From NCBI GenBank assembly GCA_002367105.1, contig DFCS01000026.1, forward strand, positions 125,823-152,567: a stretch of 26,745 bases of DNA. Direction: 5' to 3'. Each line of letters starts with the position of its first letter. The first letter of the stretch is position 1. The notes beneath the pieces are model-generated. The model was not told the origin of the DNA. It saw nothing but the letters and a program-made list of their open reading frames with translations, and searched no databases. Below are positions 7,424 to 15,400 of the stretch, piece after piece. This stretch comes from Hungatella sp. UBA3048. GTDB lineage: Bacteria; Bacillota; Clostridia; Lachnospirales; Lachnospiraceae. The translations under genes were made by a program, and so were the position numbers.

Positions 7424-8068
7424 ATGGAAATCAGCCGAAGAGAGATCCGGCGATATCTGGGATACGGGAAAAATGAAGGTGATGAAGCCGTAAATACCCT
7501 GATTGAGGAATGTATCAGGGAACTGATGGCTGCAGCATCTCCCAAAAGCATAAGCCGGGTTTATCCCCTGGAGCTGCTTTCTGATGACTGGATCGATTTT
7601 ACCGTATTTAAGGCCAGAAGCCGGAATTTAAGCCGGAATTTACAGGACTGTGAACAGGTGATCTTATTTGCCGCTACGTTAGGTGCAGGGGTGGATGTGC
7701 TGCTGCATAAGTATACAAAACTGCAGATGAGTAAGGCAGTCACCATGCAGGCGGCGGCCACTGCCATGATTGAGGAATATTGTGATGAAGAAAACCGGAA
7801 ACTAAAGGAGGAATTTGAGGAGAGGAAACAGTACTTAAGACCCAGATTCAGCCCGGGTTACGGAGACTTCCCCCTAGAGTGCCAAAAGGATATTACGGCA
7901 GTTTTAGAAACGCCTAAAAGGATCGGTATCATGCTGACGGACAGCCTTCTCATGACCCCTTCCAAGTCTGTCACTGCAGTGATGGGACTCAGCGGAAAGC
8001 CTTACCGCTGTGAGATAAAGGGATGTGAATCCTGTGGAAAAACGGACTGTGCATACCGGAGAGATTAG
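7424..8068 (+). CDS. Stand-alone MetH reactivation (AdoMet-binding) domain protein
   Basis: The 214-residue protein resembles the C-terminal activation domain of cobalamin-dependent methionine synthase. That domain binds S-adenosylmethionine and remethylates cob(II)alamin after oxidative inactivation, with an electron donor. Supporting motifs are RPRFSPGYGDFPLECQ (the RxRxSPGYG signature) and MLTDSLLMTPSKSVTAVMG. The C-terminus carries a compact Cys cluster, CEIKGCESCGKTDCAYRRD. GGAGG at 7412-7416 supports ATG 7424. The metH gene 27 nt downstream lacks exactly this domain, so the two proteins should act in trans. Thermotoga maritima has a comparable split arrangement. The role of the Cys cluster is unknown to me. 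Confidence 0.88.
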   Translation: MEISRREIRRYLGYGKNEGDEAVNTLIEECIRELMAAASPKSISRVYPLELLSDDWIDFTVFKARSRNLSRNLQDCEQVILFAATLGAGVDVLLHKYTKLQMSKAVTMQAAATAMIEEYCDEENRKLKEEFEERKQYLRPRFSPGYGDFPLECQKDITAVLETPKRIGIMLTDSLLMTPSKSVTAVMGLSGKPYRCEIKGCESCGKTDCAYRRD

Positions 8069-8085
8069 AAGATACAAATACAGAT

Positions 8086-8090
8086 GGAGG
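8086..8090 (+). promoter_or_regulatory. Ribosome binding site that sets the metH start
   Basis: GGAGG lies 5 nt before ATG 8096. The in-frame ATG at 8084 is directly against and upstream of it, so the shorter start is preferred. Confidence 0.75.
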
Positions 8091-8095
8091 AATGT

Positions 8096-10534
8096 ATGGC
8101 AGCGATTTTAGAAGAGATAAAGAAGAGAGTGGTATTTTTTGACGGCGGAACAGGAAGCCTTTTGCAGGCAAACGGTCTTGAACCGGGAGAATTGCCGGAA
8201 ACATGGAATGTAAAGCATCCGGATATCATTACGAAACTTCACCGTGATTATCTGGAAGCAGGTGCAGACATCATAAAAACAAATACCTTTGGAGCCAATG
8301 GGCTGAAGTTTTATAAAGGTGCGGAATTCGATCTGGAAGAGGTAGTGACTGCAGCCTTAAAAAATGCCAGGAATGCGGTGGAGACAGCTTCTTATCCGGC
8401 AGGAAAGGGAAAGGGGTATATTGCCCTTGATTTAGGCCCTACGGGAAAGCTTTTAAAGCCATTAGGAGATCTGGACTTTGAAGATGCCTACAAAATGTTT
8501 TCCCAGGTAGTTAAAATCGGAGAGCGGGAGGGAGCGGACCTGGTGCTCATTGAGACTATGAGCGACAGCTACGAGGCTAAGGCGGCTGTACTTGCTGCAA
8601 AGGAAAACTGCAGTCTTCCCGTATTTGTGACCACGATTTTTGATGATAAAGGAAAGCTTTTAACAGGAGGAAATGTTGAATCTACCGTTGCCCTTTTAGA
8701 AGGCCTGGGGGTTGATGCCCTGGGAATCAACTGCGGCCTGGGTCCGATACAGATGAAGGGCATTTTAAGGGATATCATGAAGGTAGTTTCCATACCGGTC
8801 ATCGTAAATCCCAATGCAGGTCTTCCAAGAAGCGAAGGCGGAAAGACGGTATATGATATCGATGCGGATGAGTTTGCGGCAGCCATGAAGGAAATTGCAG
8901 AGGAAGGAGCCTGTGTGATCGGAGGCTGCTGCGGAACCACGCCGGAGCACATTGAGAAAACAGTGGCTCTCTTAAAGGACTTTCCGGTAAGAATGCCGGA
9001 TAAGAAAAACCGTACCGTAATCTCTTCCTATGCACAGGCGGTTGTGATTGACAAGGACCCGGTCATCATTGGAGAAAGAATCAATCCAACGGGAAAATCA
9101 AAATTCAAGCAGGCCCTTCGGGATCATAACCTGGAATACATTCTCCGTGAGGGAGTGGCCCAGCAGGACAATGGGGCACACGTCCTTGATGTGAATGTGG
9201 GACTTCCTGAAATTGATGAGCCTTCCATGATGGCGGAAGTGATAGGGGAGCTTCAGAGCATCATCGACCTGCCTCTGCAGATCGATACCTCTAATATAGA
9301 GGCAATGAAACGGGCAATGAGGGTTTACAATGGAAAGCCTCTTATTAATTCCGTAAATGGGAAAAAAGAAGTGATGGAGGCTATTTTTCCTCTGGTAAAA
9401 CAATATGGAGGCGTTGTGGTCGCCCTAGCCCTTGATGAAGACGGCATTCCTGAAACAGCAGAAGGCAGGATCGCTGTTGCAAAGAAAATCTACGATAAGG
9501 CCGCGGAATATGGAATTGAAAAGAAGGACATTATTATAGACGCTCTCTGCATGACTGTCAGCTCTGACAGCCGTGGTGCGCTGACGACCCTTGAAACTTT
9601 AAAAAAAGTCCGTGATGAGCTGGGAGGCAGAACCATTCTAGGCGTTTCCAACATTTCCTTTGGGCTCCCGCAGAGAGAAATCATCAATGCCGCCTTTTTC
9701 ACAATGGCCCTTCAAAACGGCTTAAGCGCGGCTATCATAAACCCCAATTCAGAAGCCATGATGCGTTCCTATTACAGTTTTCGGACTCTTGCGGATCTGG
9801 ATCCTCAGTGCAGCGGTTACATCTCCGTTTACAGCGGCCAGGTGGCTACTCTCGGTGAGACGGTGAGGCAGGGAACCTCTTCTTTGCCAGGAGGCGTATC
9901 CGGAGGGGAGATGTCTCTGTCCGAAAGCATTGCAAAAGGCCTTAAGGACCGTGCATATGCGGCAGTGAAGGAGCTTTTAAGAGAGCAGGAGCCTTTAACC
10001 ATTATCAATGGAGAGATGATCCCAGCGCTGGACCGGGTAGGAAAGGGCTTTGAAAACGGTACAGTATTCCTTCCTCAGCTCCTGATGAGTGCGGAAGCAG
10101 CCAAGGCGGCCTTTGAAGTCATAAAAGAGAAGATGGCGGAAGGGGGCGTGGCACAGGAGAAAAAAGGAAGGATCATCCTGGCTACGGTCAAGGGAGATAT
10201 TCACGATATCGGAAAGAATATAGTTAAGGTCCTCCTGGAAAACTACGGCTATGACGTCATTGACCTGGGAAAAGACGTTCCTCCGGAAAGGATTGTGGAA
10301 ACCGCAGTGAGGGATGAAGTAAAGCTGGTAGGCTTAAGCGCCCTCATGACCACCACCGTACCCAGCATGGAAGAGACCATCAGGCAGCTTAGGAAAGCCG
10401 CTCCTTTTGCAAAGGTAATGGTAGGAGGTGCGGTACTTACGGAAGGATATGCAAAAACCATTGGTGCGGATCAGTACTGTCGGGATGCTATGGCTTCCGT
10501 GAACTATGCCGAAGGAGTATTTCAGGCAAAATAA
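8096..10534 (+). CDS. metH: Cobalamin-dependent methionine synthase lacking the reactivation domain
   Basis: The enzyme transfers a methyl group from 5-methyl-tetrahydrofolate through cobalamin to homocysteine. The product is 812 residues against roughly 1,200 for full-length MetH. Domains in order are: homocysteine-binding barrel (about 1-295) with zinc ligands in LGINCGLGP and GGCCGTTPEH; pterin-binding barrel (about 315-590) opening with IIGERINPTGKSKFK; helical cap (about 600-685); and Rossmann cobalamin-binding domain with GDIHDIGKNIV, where His703 is the expected lower cobalt ligand. The protein ends after that domain. The missing AdoMet domain is supplied by the gene at 7424. ATG 8096 is chosen over ATG 8084 from the GGAGG position. 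Confidence 0.95.
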   Translation: MAAILEEIKKRVVFFDGGTGSLLQANGLEPGELPETWNVKHPDIITKLHRDYLEAGADIIKTNTFGANGLKFYKGAEFDLEEVVTAALKNARNAVETASYPAGKGKGYIALDLGPTGKLLKPLGDLDFEDAYKMFSQVVKIGEREGADLVLIETMSDSYEAKAAVLAAKENCSLPVFVTTIFDDKGKLLTGGNVESTVALLEGLGVDALGINCGLGPIQMKGILRDIMKVVSIPVIVNPNAGLPRSEGGKTVYDIDADEFAAAMKEIAEEGACVIGGCCGTTPEHIEKTVALLKDFPVRMPDKKNRTVISSYAQAVVIDKDPVIIGERINPTGKSKFKQALRDHNLEYILREGVAQQDNGAHVLDVNVGLPEIDEPSMMAEVIGELQSIIDLPLQIDTSNIEAMKRAMRVYNGKPLINSVNGKKEVMEAIFPLVKQYGGVVVALALDEDGIPETAEGRIAVAKKIYDKAAEYGIEKKDIIIDALCMTVSSDSRGALTTLETLKKVRDELGGRTILGVSNISFGLPQREIINAAFFTMALQNGLSAAIINPNSEAMMRSYYSFRTLADLDPQCSGYISVYSGQVATLGETVRQGTSSLPGGVSGGEMSLSESIAKGLKDRAYAAVKELLREQEPLTIINGEMIPALDRVGKGFENGTVFLPQLLMSAEAAKAAFEVIKEKMAEGGVAQEKKGRIILATVKGDIHDIGKNIVKVLLENYGYDVIDLGKDVPPERIVETAVRDEVKLVGLSALMTTTVPSMEETIRQLRKAAPFAKVMVGGAVLTEGYAKTIGADQYCRDAMASVNYAEGVFQAK

Positions 10535-10541
10535 GACTTGA

Positions 10542-10569
10542 TTGACAAATATTGAGTGGATGGTATAAT
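10542..10569 (+). promoter_or_regulatory. Near-consensus promoter for trpS
   Basis: TTGACA (10542-10547), 16 nt, TATAAT (10564-10569), with TGG before the -10 as an extended -10. Both hexamers match the sigma-A consensus exactly. It starts 7 nt after the metH stop. A transcript beginning near 10576 would carry the whole cloverleaf element. Confidence 0.78.
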
Positions 10570-10586
10570 ATCCACGAAAGCAATGA

Positions 10587-10712
10587 GTAGTGCGAAACAG
10601 GGCAGGAAAAGATTTTCGTTGTGCTCGCACATAAGAAAATCTTTTCCTGCCCTGTTTCATAGGGCGAATGCCCGTGAGCGAACGAATCCGCAGGATTCGT
10701 TCGCTGCACTAC
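10587..10712. repeat. 126-nt cloverleaf-shaped inverted-repeat element in the trpS leader
   Basis: Four nested perfect inverted repeats are seen. The outer stem is GTAGTGC (10587-10593) with GCACTAC (10706-10712). Arm A is 24 bp, 10594-10617 with 10635-10658, loop 17 nt. Arm B is GGGC/GCCC, 10662-10665 with 10670-10673. Arm C is 13 bp, 10677-10689 with 10693-10705, loop GCA. Arms A and C abut the outer stem directly and only 3-nt joints flank arm B. Part of it matches the element at the left window edge. No open frame with gene-like signals lies in it, though the trpS frame happens to stay open through it. Confidence 0.85.
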
Positions 10713-10734
10713 GGATTTACGATACAAAACATCT

Positions 10735-10739
10735 GGAGG
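10735..10739 (+). promoter_or_regulatory. Ribosome binding site that sets the trpS start
   Basis: GGAGG lies 5 nt before ATG 10745. The frame is open upstream to ATG 10556, but those 63 extra codons cross the inverted-repeat element and have no ribosome site. Confidence 0.85.
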
Positions 10740-10744
10740 TAAAA

Positions 10745-11836
10745 ATGGGAAAGATTATTTTAACAGGAGACCGGCCCACCGGTAAGCTTCACATCGGCCA
10801 CTATGTTGGTTCATTAAAACGCAGGGTGGAGCTGCAGAATTCCGGTGAATTTGACGAGATTTTTATCATGATAGCGGATGCACAGGCACTTACGGACAAT
10901 GCCGATAATCCGGAAAAAGTTCGTCAAAATATCATAGAGGTTGCGCTGGATTACCTTTCCTGCGGTCTGGACCCGAAGAAATGCACCCTTTTCATCCAGT
11001 CCCAGATCCCGGAGCTTACGGAACTGTCCTTTTACTATATGAACCTGGTAACCGTATCCAGGCTGCAGCGGAATCCTACGGTAAAATCCGAGATTGCCAT
11101 GAGAAACTTTGAGACCAGCATCCCAGTAGGCTTCTTCACCTATCCGATCAGCCAGGCAGCTGACATTACAGCGTTCCAGGCCACCACAGTGCCCGTAGGA
11201 GAGGACCAGGAGCCCATGATCGAACAGACCAGGGAAATTGTAAGGAAGTTCAATTCCGTCTACGGTGAAGCCCTTGTGGAGCCAGAGATCCTGCTTCCGA
11301 ATAACAAGGCCTGCTTACGTCTTCCAGGAACCGACGGAAAAGCTAAGATGAGCAAGTCCCTTGGAAACTGCATTTATTTATCCGATCCGGAAGAAGAAGT
11401 AAAGAAAAAGGTCATGAGCATGTATACGGACCCGAATCATATCCAGGTTTCCGACCCCGGAGAAGTGGAAGGAAATACAGTATTCACATACCTTGATGCA
11501 TTCTGCAAAGATGAAGATTTTGAAAAATATTTGCCGGATTATAAAAATCTTAACGAGCTTAAAGACCACTATAAGCGTGGCGGTTTAGGCGATGTGAAAG
11601 TGAAGCGGTTCTTAAACAGCATCCTTCAGGCAGAGTTAGAGCCTATCCGCAGAAGAAGAAAAGAATACGAGGCCAATATCCCATACGTATACCAGATATT
11701 AAAAGAAGGAAGCGATAAGGCAGAGGCAATGGCAGCACGGACCTTAAAGGGCGTGAAAGAAGCTATGAAGATCAATTATTTTGATGATCTGGAGTACATT
11801 GAGAAGCAGGCAAGGAAGTATAAGGGCCAGGAATAG
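10745..11836 (+). CDS. trpS: Tryptophanyl-tRNA synthetase
   Basis: This class I aminoacyl-tRNA synthetase charges tRNA-Trp. The protein is 363 residues. The opening MGKIILTGDRPTGKLHIGHY carries the HIGH signature at residues 16-19, followed by VGSL. The KMSKS loop is seen as AKMSKSLGN near residue 200. The start at 10745 fits the family N-terminus and has GGAGG in front. It is preceded by a strong promoter and the cloverleaf element but no T-box signature (no AGGGTGG-type antiterminator sequence), unlike many Firmicutes trpS genes. The RDAC-motif gene follows 8 nt after the stop and is probably cotranscribed. Confidence 0.96.
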   Translation: MGKIILTGDRPTGKLHIGHYVGSLKRRVELQNSGEFDEIFIMIADAQALTDNADNPEKVRQNIIEVALDYLSCGLDPKKCTLFIQSQIPELTELSFYYMNLVTVSRLQRNPTVKSEIAMRNFETSIPVGFFTYPISQAADITAFQATTVPVGEDQEPMIEQTREIVRKFNSVYGEALVEPEILLPNNKACLRLPGTDGKAKMSKSLGNCIYLSDPEEEVKKKVMSMYTDPNHIQVSDPGEVEGNTVFTYLDAFCKDEDFEKYLPDYKNLNELKDHYKRGGLGDVKVKRFLNSILQAELEPIRRRRKEYEANIPYVYQILKEGSDKAEAMAARTLKGVKEAMKINYFDDLEYIEKQARKYKGQE

Positions 11837-11844
11837 AGGCGTAT

Positions 11845-12087
11845 ATGAAGATTGTTTCTATCACCGAGATCTTAAAGTGCAATGAATATATTAAAAACAA
11901 AGGCCTGGAATTTAAGATCCATTTAAGGGACGCCTGCGGGAAACAGTCCTGCTGGATCGAGCCGTTACAGGAAACTGCCGGCAGCGGACAATGGGAGGAG
12001 CTTTATGAAGCTCTGGAGGAGTTTTTTGGCAGACTCCGTTTTAAGCTGGAATATGGAGAAGGTAAAACAGACTTCTGGCTGTTGTGA
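11845..12087 (+). CDS. Small RDAC-motif protein of unknown function
   Basis: An 80-residue soluble protein. The N-terminal part reads MKIVSITEILKCNEYIKNK, then FKIHLRDACGKQSCWIEPL, then a helix-like Glu-rich stretch and a hydrophobic end (TDFWLL). The RDACG motif resembles a small family, which I recall from Clostridia as RDAC family protein; I could not verify this. It has two beta-like segments around the motif and no membrane segment or signal peptide. It starts 8 nt after trpS and is followed closely by a strong terminator, so it is the last gene of the trpS transcript. Function is unknown. Confidence 0.8.
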   Translation: MKIVSITEILKCNEYIKNKGLEFKIHLRDACGKQSCWIEPLQETAGSGQWEELYEALEEFFGRLRFKLEYGEGKTDFWLL

Positions 12088-12100
12088 TATCCGAGACATA

Positions 12101-12151
12101 AAGCCGGGAAGGTACAAAAGAATCTTATTCTTTGTACCTCCCGGCTTTTTT
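12101..12151 (+). terminator. Rho-independent terminator after the trpS unit
   Basis: A long stem starts with AAGCCGGGA (12101-12109) paired with TCCCGGCTT (12139-12147). It continues through GGTACAAA with TTTGTACC and GAAT with ATTC, with two bulged A residues. A run of six T follows the stem base. Confidence 0.88.
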
Positions 12152-12280
12152 CTATACCAAGAACGAGAACAATCAATACTAAATAAGCGCAATTAATTAT
12201 TTACCTTATAAATATTAATTACACTAATAAATAAAATTAAAATTTATAATAAAAAAGGATTAAAATTTTATTAAATTTTC

Positions 12281-12309
12281 TTGAAGAATTGAGAAAAAAC
12301 AGTTATAAT
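12281..12309 (+). promoter_or_regulatory. Promoter for the NCS2 permease
   Basis: TTGAAG (12281-12286), 17 nt, TATAAT (12304-12309). Upstream bases 12185-12280 are very AT-rich and could act as an UP element. No purine riboswitch core was recognised in 12152-12365. Confidence 0.65.
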
Positions 12310-12365
12310 AGAATGGTAACTTAAAAACGAGAATCTCTCAAAATAAAATGAAAAGGAGTTTTACC

Positions 12366-13721
12366 ATGGAGCAGTTTTTTAAACTCAAGGAAAACGGAAC
12401 GAATGTTACTACTGAGATTATTGCTGGAATTACCACATTTTTTGCCATGGCGTACATAATTATCGTAAATCCGAATACTTTAAGCCAGGCAGGTATGGAA
12501 TGGGGAGCAGTATTTTTAGCAACCATTATTTCTGCGATTATAGGGACTTTAGTTATGGGGCTTGTAGCCAATGTACCCTATGCTCAGGCACCAGGTATGG
12601 GTTTGAATGCATTTTTTGTTTACACTGTTTGTTTTGGACTGAAATTTACATGGCAGCAGGCTTTGTCAATGGTTTTCGTCTGTGGACTCCTTAACATTTT
12701 CATCACAGTAACCAAGATACGTAAGTATATCATCAAGGCCATTCCTGTAAGTCTGCAGAATGCAATCGGCGGAGGCATTGGCATCTTTATTGCTTACATA
12801 GGTCTTTTGAATGCAGGTGCCATCAATTTTGCAGCAGGCGTTCCCGCAATGTCCGTGATTTCAACAAAAGCTCTTATTTTATTTATTATTGGTCTTGTAT
12901 TAATTGTTATATTAACTGTTATGGATGTAAAAGGCGGTATTTTAATTGGTATTATTTTAACAACTTTGATCGGTATTCCTTTCGGTATTACAAAGACAGG
13001 AGATACCGTAAACTTTCAAGAAGCTTTATCAGTGCTTCCAACGACGTTCGGAGTGATTTTTACGGCAGAAGGACTCCCCGCCTTATTTAGCGATGCGGCT
13101 AAGCTCCCTCTGGTATTAATTACGATTTTCTCCTTCAGTTTATCCGATACCTTTGATACCATCGGAACCTTTATTGGAACAGGCCGCAGAAGCGGAATCT
13201 TTAGTGCGGAAGATGAAGCTTCCTTAGAGTCAGGCAAAGGATTCTCTTCCAAGATGGATAAAGCGTTATTTGCAGATGCAACGGCGACTTCCATTGGAGC
13301 CATTTTTGGTACCTCAAACACAACCACTTATGTGGAAAGTGCTGCAGGTATCGGAGCTGGCGGACGTACCGGGCTTACTTCCGTAGTTGTAGCGATCTGC
13401 TTTGCAGTAAGTGCATTCTTAGCCTCCTTTATCAGTGCAATTCCATCCGTGGCAACGGCACCGGCTCTTGTTATTGTTGGGTGTATGATGATTTCTTCAT
13501 TCAAGGAGATTGATTGGACTCAGTTGGAAGAATCAGTTCCTGCCTTCTTTGCAGGCGTGTTTATGGCACTTTGCTACAGCATTTCCTATGGAATTGCAAC
13601 CGCATTTATTTTCTACTGCATCGTAAAGATCTGTAAAAAGAAAGCAAATGAATTAAATCCTATTATTGTAATAGCAACCATTCTGTTTATTGTAAACTTT
13701 ATATTACAGGCGTTTCTGTAA
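12366..13721 (+). CDS. NCS2-family purine permease (AzgA/PbuG-like)
   Basis: A 451-residue polytopic membrane protein of the NCS2 group related to adenine/guanine/hypoxanthine permeases, using cation symport in known members. Family features are TTEIIAGITTFFAMAYIIIV near the N-terminus, QAPGMGLNAFFVYTV, LQNAIGGGIGIFIAYIGL, DTFDTIGTFIGTG and FGTSNTTTYVESAAGIGAGG. About twelve hydrophobic segments are visible. ATG 12366 is used because AAGGAG at 12353-12358 lies 7 nt before it; an in-frame ATG at 12348 is upstream of that site. It is a single-gene unit with its own promoter and terminator. Purine specificity is from family likeness, and the exact base cannot be read from sequence. Confidence 0.9.
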   Translation: MEQFFKLKENGTNVTTEIIAGITTFFAMAYIIIVNPNTLSQAGMEWGAVFLATIISAIIGTLVMGLVANVPYAQAPGMGLNAFFVYTVCFGLKFTWQQALSMVFVCGLLNIFITVTKIRKYIIKAIPVSLQNAIGGGIGIFIAYIGLLNAGAINFAAGVPAMSVISTKALILFIIGLVLIVILTVMDVKGGILIGIILTTLIGIPFGITKTGDTVNFQEALSVLPTTFGVIFTAEGLPALFSDAAKLPLVLITIFSFSLSDTFDTIGTFIGTGRRSGIFSAEDEASLESGKGFSSKMDKALFADATATSIGAIFGTSNTTTYVESAAGIGAGGRTGLTSVVVAICFAVSAFLASFISAIPSVATAPALVIVGCMMISSFKEIDWTQLEESVPAFFAGVFMALCYSISYGIATAFIFYCIVKICKKKANELNPIIVIATILFIVNFILQAFL

Positions 13722-13758
13722 TTTCAAATTTTAAAATATTCATTGGTTGATCCTGCAG

Positions 13759-13801
13759 AAGCTTTTGTCCCTGTATAACGCAGGGGCAGAAGCTTTTTTT
13801 T
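13759..13801 (+). terminator. Rho-independent terminator after the permease
   Basis: A 15-bp stem (13759-13773 with 13781-13795, two G-U pairs) with loop TATAACG is followed by an eight-T tract that overlaps the stem base. Confidence 0.88.
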
Positions 13802-13842
13802 CTCAATAAAGGAAAAATCAGTAATAATTATCAATGTCAGTG

Positions 13843-13871
13843 TTGAAATTTCTGGTAAAATGTGATATGAT
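13843..13871 (+). promoter_or_regulatory. Extended -10 promoter for enolase
   Basis: TTGAAA (13843-13848), 17 nt, TATGAT (13866-13871), with TGA directly before the -10. The transcript would have a leader of about 170 nt. Confidence 0.65.
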
Positions 13872-13877
13872 CATTCT

Positions 13878-14048
13878 ATGAATTAGGACAAACTAACTCA
13901 TAATAACAATGGAATTAAGCCATATTAATGGAGTATGGCTGCCAAGGCAGTTCAAAATTTTGATTAAGCCAGCAGCTAAGAGAACGGCATCAGAAATAAA
14001 GGGATCCTTTCCATAGTGGAAACCATTTAAAAGAAAAGGAGATAAACT
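13878..14048 (+). promoter_or_regulatory. Structured 5' leader of eno
   Basis: The leader contains a 7-bp hairpin AGCCATA/TATGGCT (13918-13924 with 13934-13940). An alternative hairpin, CTGCC/GGCAG (13939-13943 with 13946-13950), shares its last bases. A third is TTTCCA/TGGAAA (14008-14013 with 14017-14022), just upstream of the ribosome site AAAGGAG (14035-14041). I match it to no known riboswitch. Confidence 0.35.
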
Positions 14049-15347
14049 ATGAATTATCTGGAGATTGAAAAAGTAATAGGAAGAGAAATTATTGATTCCA
14101 GAGGAAATCCTACCGTAGAGGCTGAAGTTCATCTTGCAGACGGGACTATGGCCAGAGGAGCGGCGCCAAGCGGTGCTTCTACCGGTGAATTTGAGGCTCT
14201 GGAGCTTCGGGATGGGGACAAGGCCCGTTATGGCGGAAAAGGTGTCTTAAATGCGGTTCATAATATTAACACAGTGATCCATTACGCCATTACGGGAATG
14301 GATGCATCCGACATTTACGCCATTGACCAGGCAATGATTAACGCAGATGGGACACAGGATAAGTCCAGACTGGGAGCCAATGCTATATTGGCAGTATCCA
14401 TCGCCTGTGCCAGGGCGGCGGCTATGAGCATGGGAATTCCCCTTTACCGTTTCTTGGGCGGAATAACCGGCAATCGTCTCCCGGTTCCTATGATGAATAT
14501 TTTAAACGGCGGAGCACATGCTGCCAATACCGTAGATGTACAGGAATTTATGATCATGCCGGCAGGAGCATCCAGTTTTAAAGAAGGTCTTAGATGGTGT
14601 ACAGAAGTATTCCATTGCCTGGCGTCCATATTAAAGGCAAAGGGCCTGGCTACCGCAGTAGGAGATGAAGGCGGTTTTGCACCGGATGTGGATAGTGACG
14701 AGGCTGCTATTGAACTGATTCTTGAGGCCGTCAGAAAAGCTGGTTATGAACCAGGGCGTGATTTTGTTCTGGCTATGGACGCGGCTTCCAGTGAGTGGAA
14801 GGGTGCAAAGAAGGGCGAGTATATCCTTCCTAAGTGCGGCAAGCATTTCAACTCGGAAGAACTCATCGAACACTGGAAAAAGCTTTGTGAAAAATATCCC
14901 ATTTACTCCATTGAGGATGCCCTTGATGAAGAAGACTGGGAAGGCTGGGAATTGCTTACGAAAGAGCTGGGCAGCAAGATCCAGCTGGTTGGAGACGACT
15001 TATTTGTAACGAATACAGAGCGTTTAAAGAGAGGAATCTTAAACGGATGCGGCAATTCCATTTTGATTAAGCTGAACCAGATCGGTTCCGTATCGGAAAC
15101 TCTTGAAGCCATTAAGATGGCCCACAGAGCAGGTTACACGGCCATTGCTTCCCACCGTTCCGGTGAAACGGAAGATACCACCATTGCAGATTTAGCGGTT
15201 GCTCTTAATACGTGTCAGATCAAGACGGGAGCGCCTAGCAGAAGCGAACGTGTGGCAAAATACAACCAGCTGCTTCGGATTGAAGAAGAGCTGGGAGAAA
15301 GTGCGGTTTATCCGGGAATGGATGCATTCCATATCCGGCGGTCATAA
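14049..15347 (+). CDS. eno: Enolase (phosphopyruvate hydratase)
   Basis: Enolase interconverts 2-phosphoglycerate and phosphoenolpyruvate in glycolysis. The protein is 432 residues, typical of the family. It opens with IEKVIGREIIDSRGNPTVEA and carries GAAPSGASTGEFEALELRDG, VGDEGGFAP, the magnesium-site region SIEDALDEEDWEGW, ILIKLNQIGSVSETL with the catalytic Lys, and the signature SHRSGETEDTTIADLAVA. The usual NGGxHADNNVDxQEFMI segment reads NGGAHAANTVDVQEFMI here, a mild departure near the active-site His. ATG 14049 has AAAGGAG in front. It forms a single-gene unit with its own promoter, long leader and strong terminator. Confidence 0.97.
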   Translation: MNYLEIEKVIGREIIDSRGNPTVEAEVHLADGTMARGAAPSGASTGEFEALELRDGDKARYGGKGVLNAVHNINTVIHYAITGMDASDIYAIDQAMINADGTQDKSRLGANAILAVSIACARAAAMSMGIPLYRFLGGITGNRLPVPMMNILNGGAHAANTVDVQEFMIMPAGASSFKEGLRWCTEVFHCLASILKAKGLATAVGDEGGFAPDVDSDEAAIELILEAVRKAGYEPGRDFVLAMDAASSEWKGAKKGEYILPKCGKHFNSEELIEHWKKLCEKYPIYSIEDALDEEDWEGWELLTKELGSKIQLVGDDLFVTNTERLKRGILNGCGNSILIKLNQIGSVSETLEAIKMAHRAGYTAIASHRSGETEDTTIADLAVALNTCQIKTGAPSRSERVAKYNQLLRIEEELGESAVYPGMDAFHIRRS

Positions 15348-15357
15348 GGAATGGAGA

Positions 15358-15400
15358 AAGGCCCGGCAGATCTGGCGTTTTAGACCTGCCGGGCCTTTTT
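15358..15400 (+). terminator. Rho-independent terminator after eno
   Basis: A perfect 12-bp GC-rich stem (15358-15369 with 15386-15397) is followed by TTTTT, 10 nt after the eno stop. Confidence 0.9.

Noticed and set aside
10556..10744. A 63-codon N-terminal extension of trpS, open from ATG 10556
   Set aside because: It overlaps the promoter -10, translates the inverted-repeat element and has no ribosome site. GGAGG and the normal family N-terminus point to ATG 10745.
10570..10744. T-box riboswitch in the trpS leader
   Set aside because: No AGGGTGG-type antiterminator sequence, no specifier-loop arrangement and no terminator with a T-run was found; the folded region is an inverted-repeat element instead.
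12152..12365. Purine riboswitch before the NCS2 permease
   Set aside because: The expected conserved loop sequences and three-stem layout are absent; the region is mainly AT-rich with a plain promoter.
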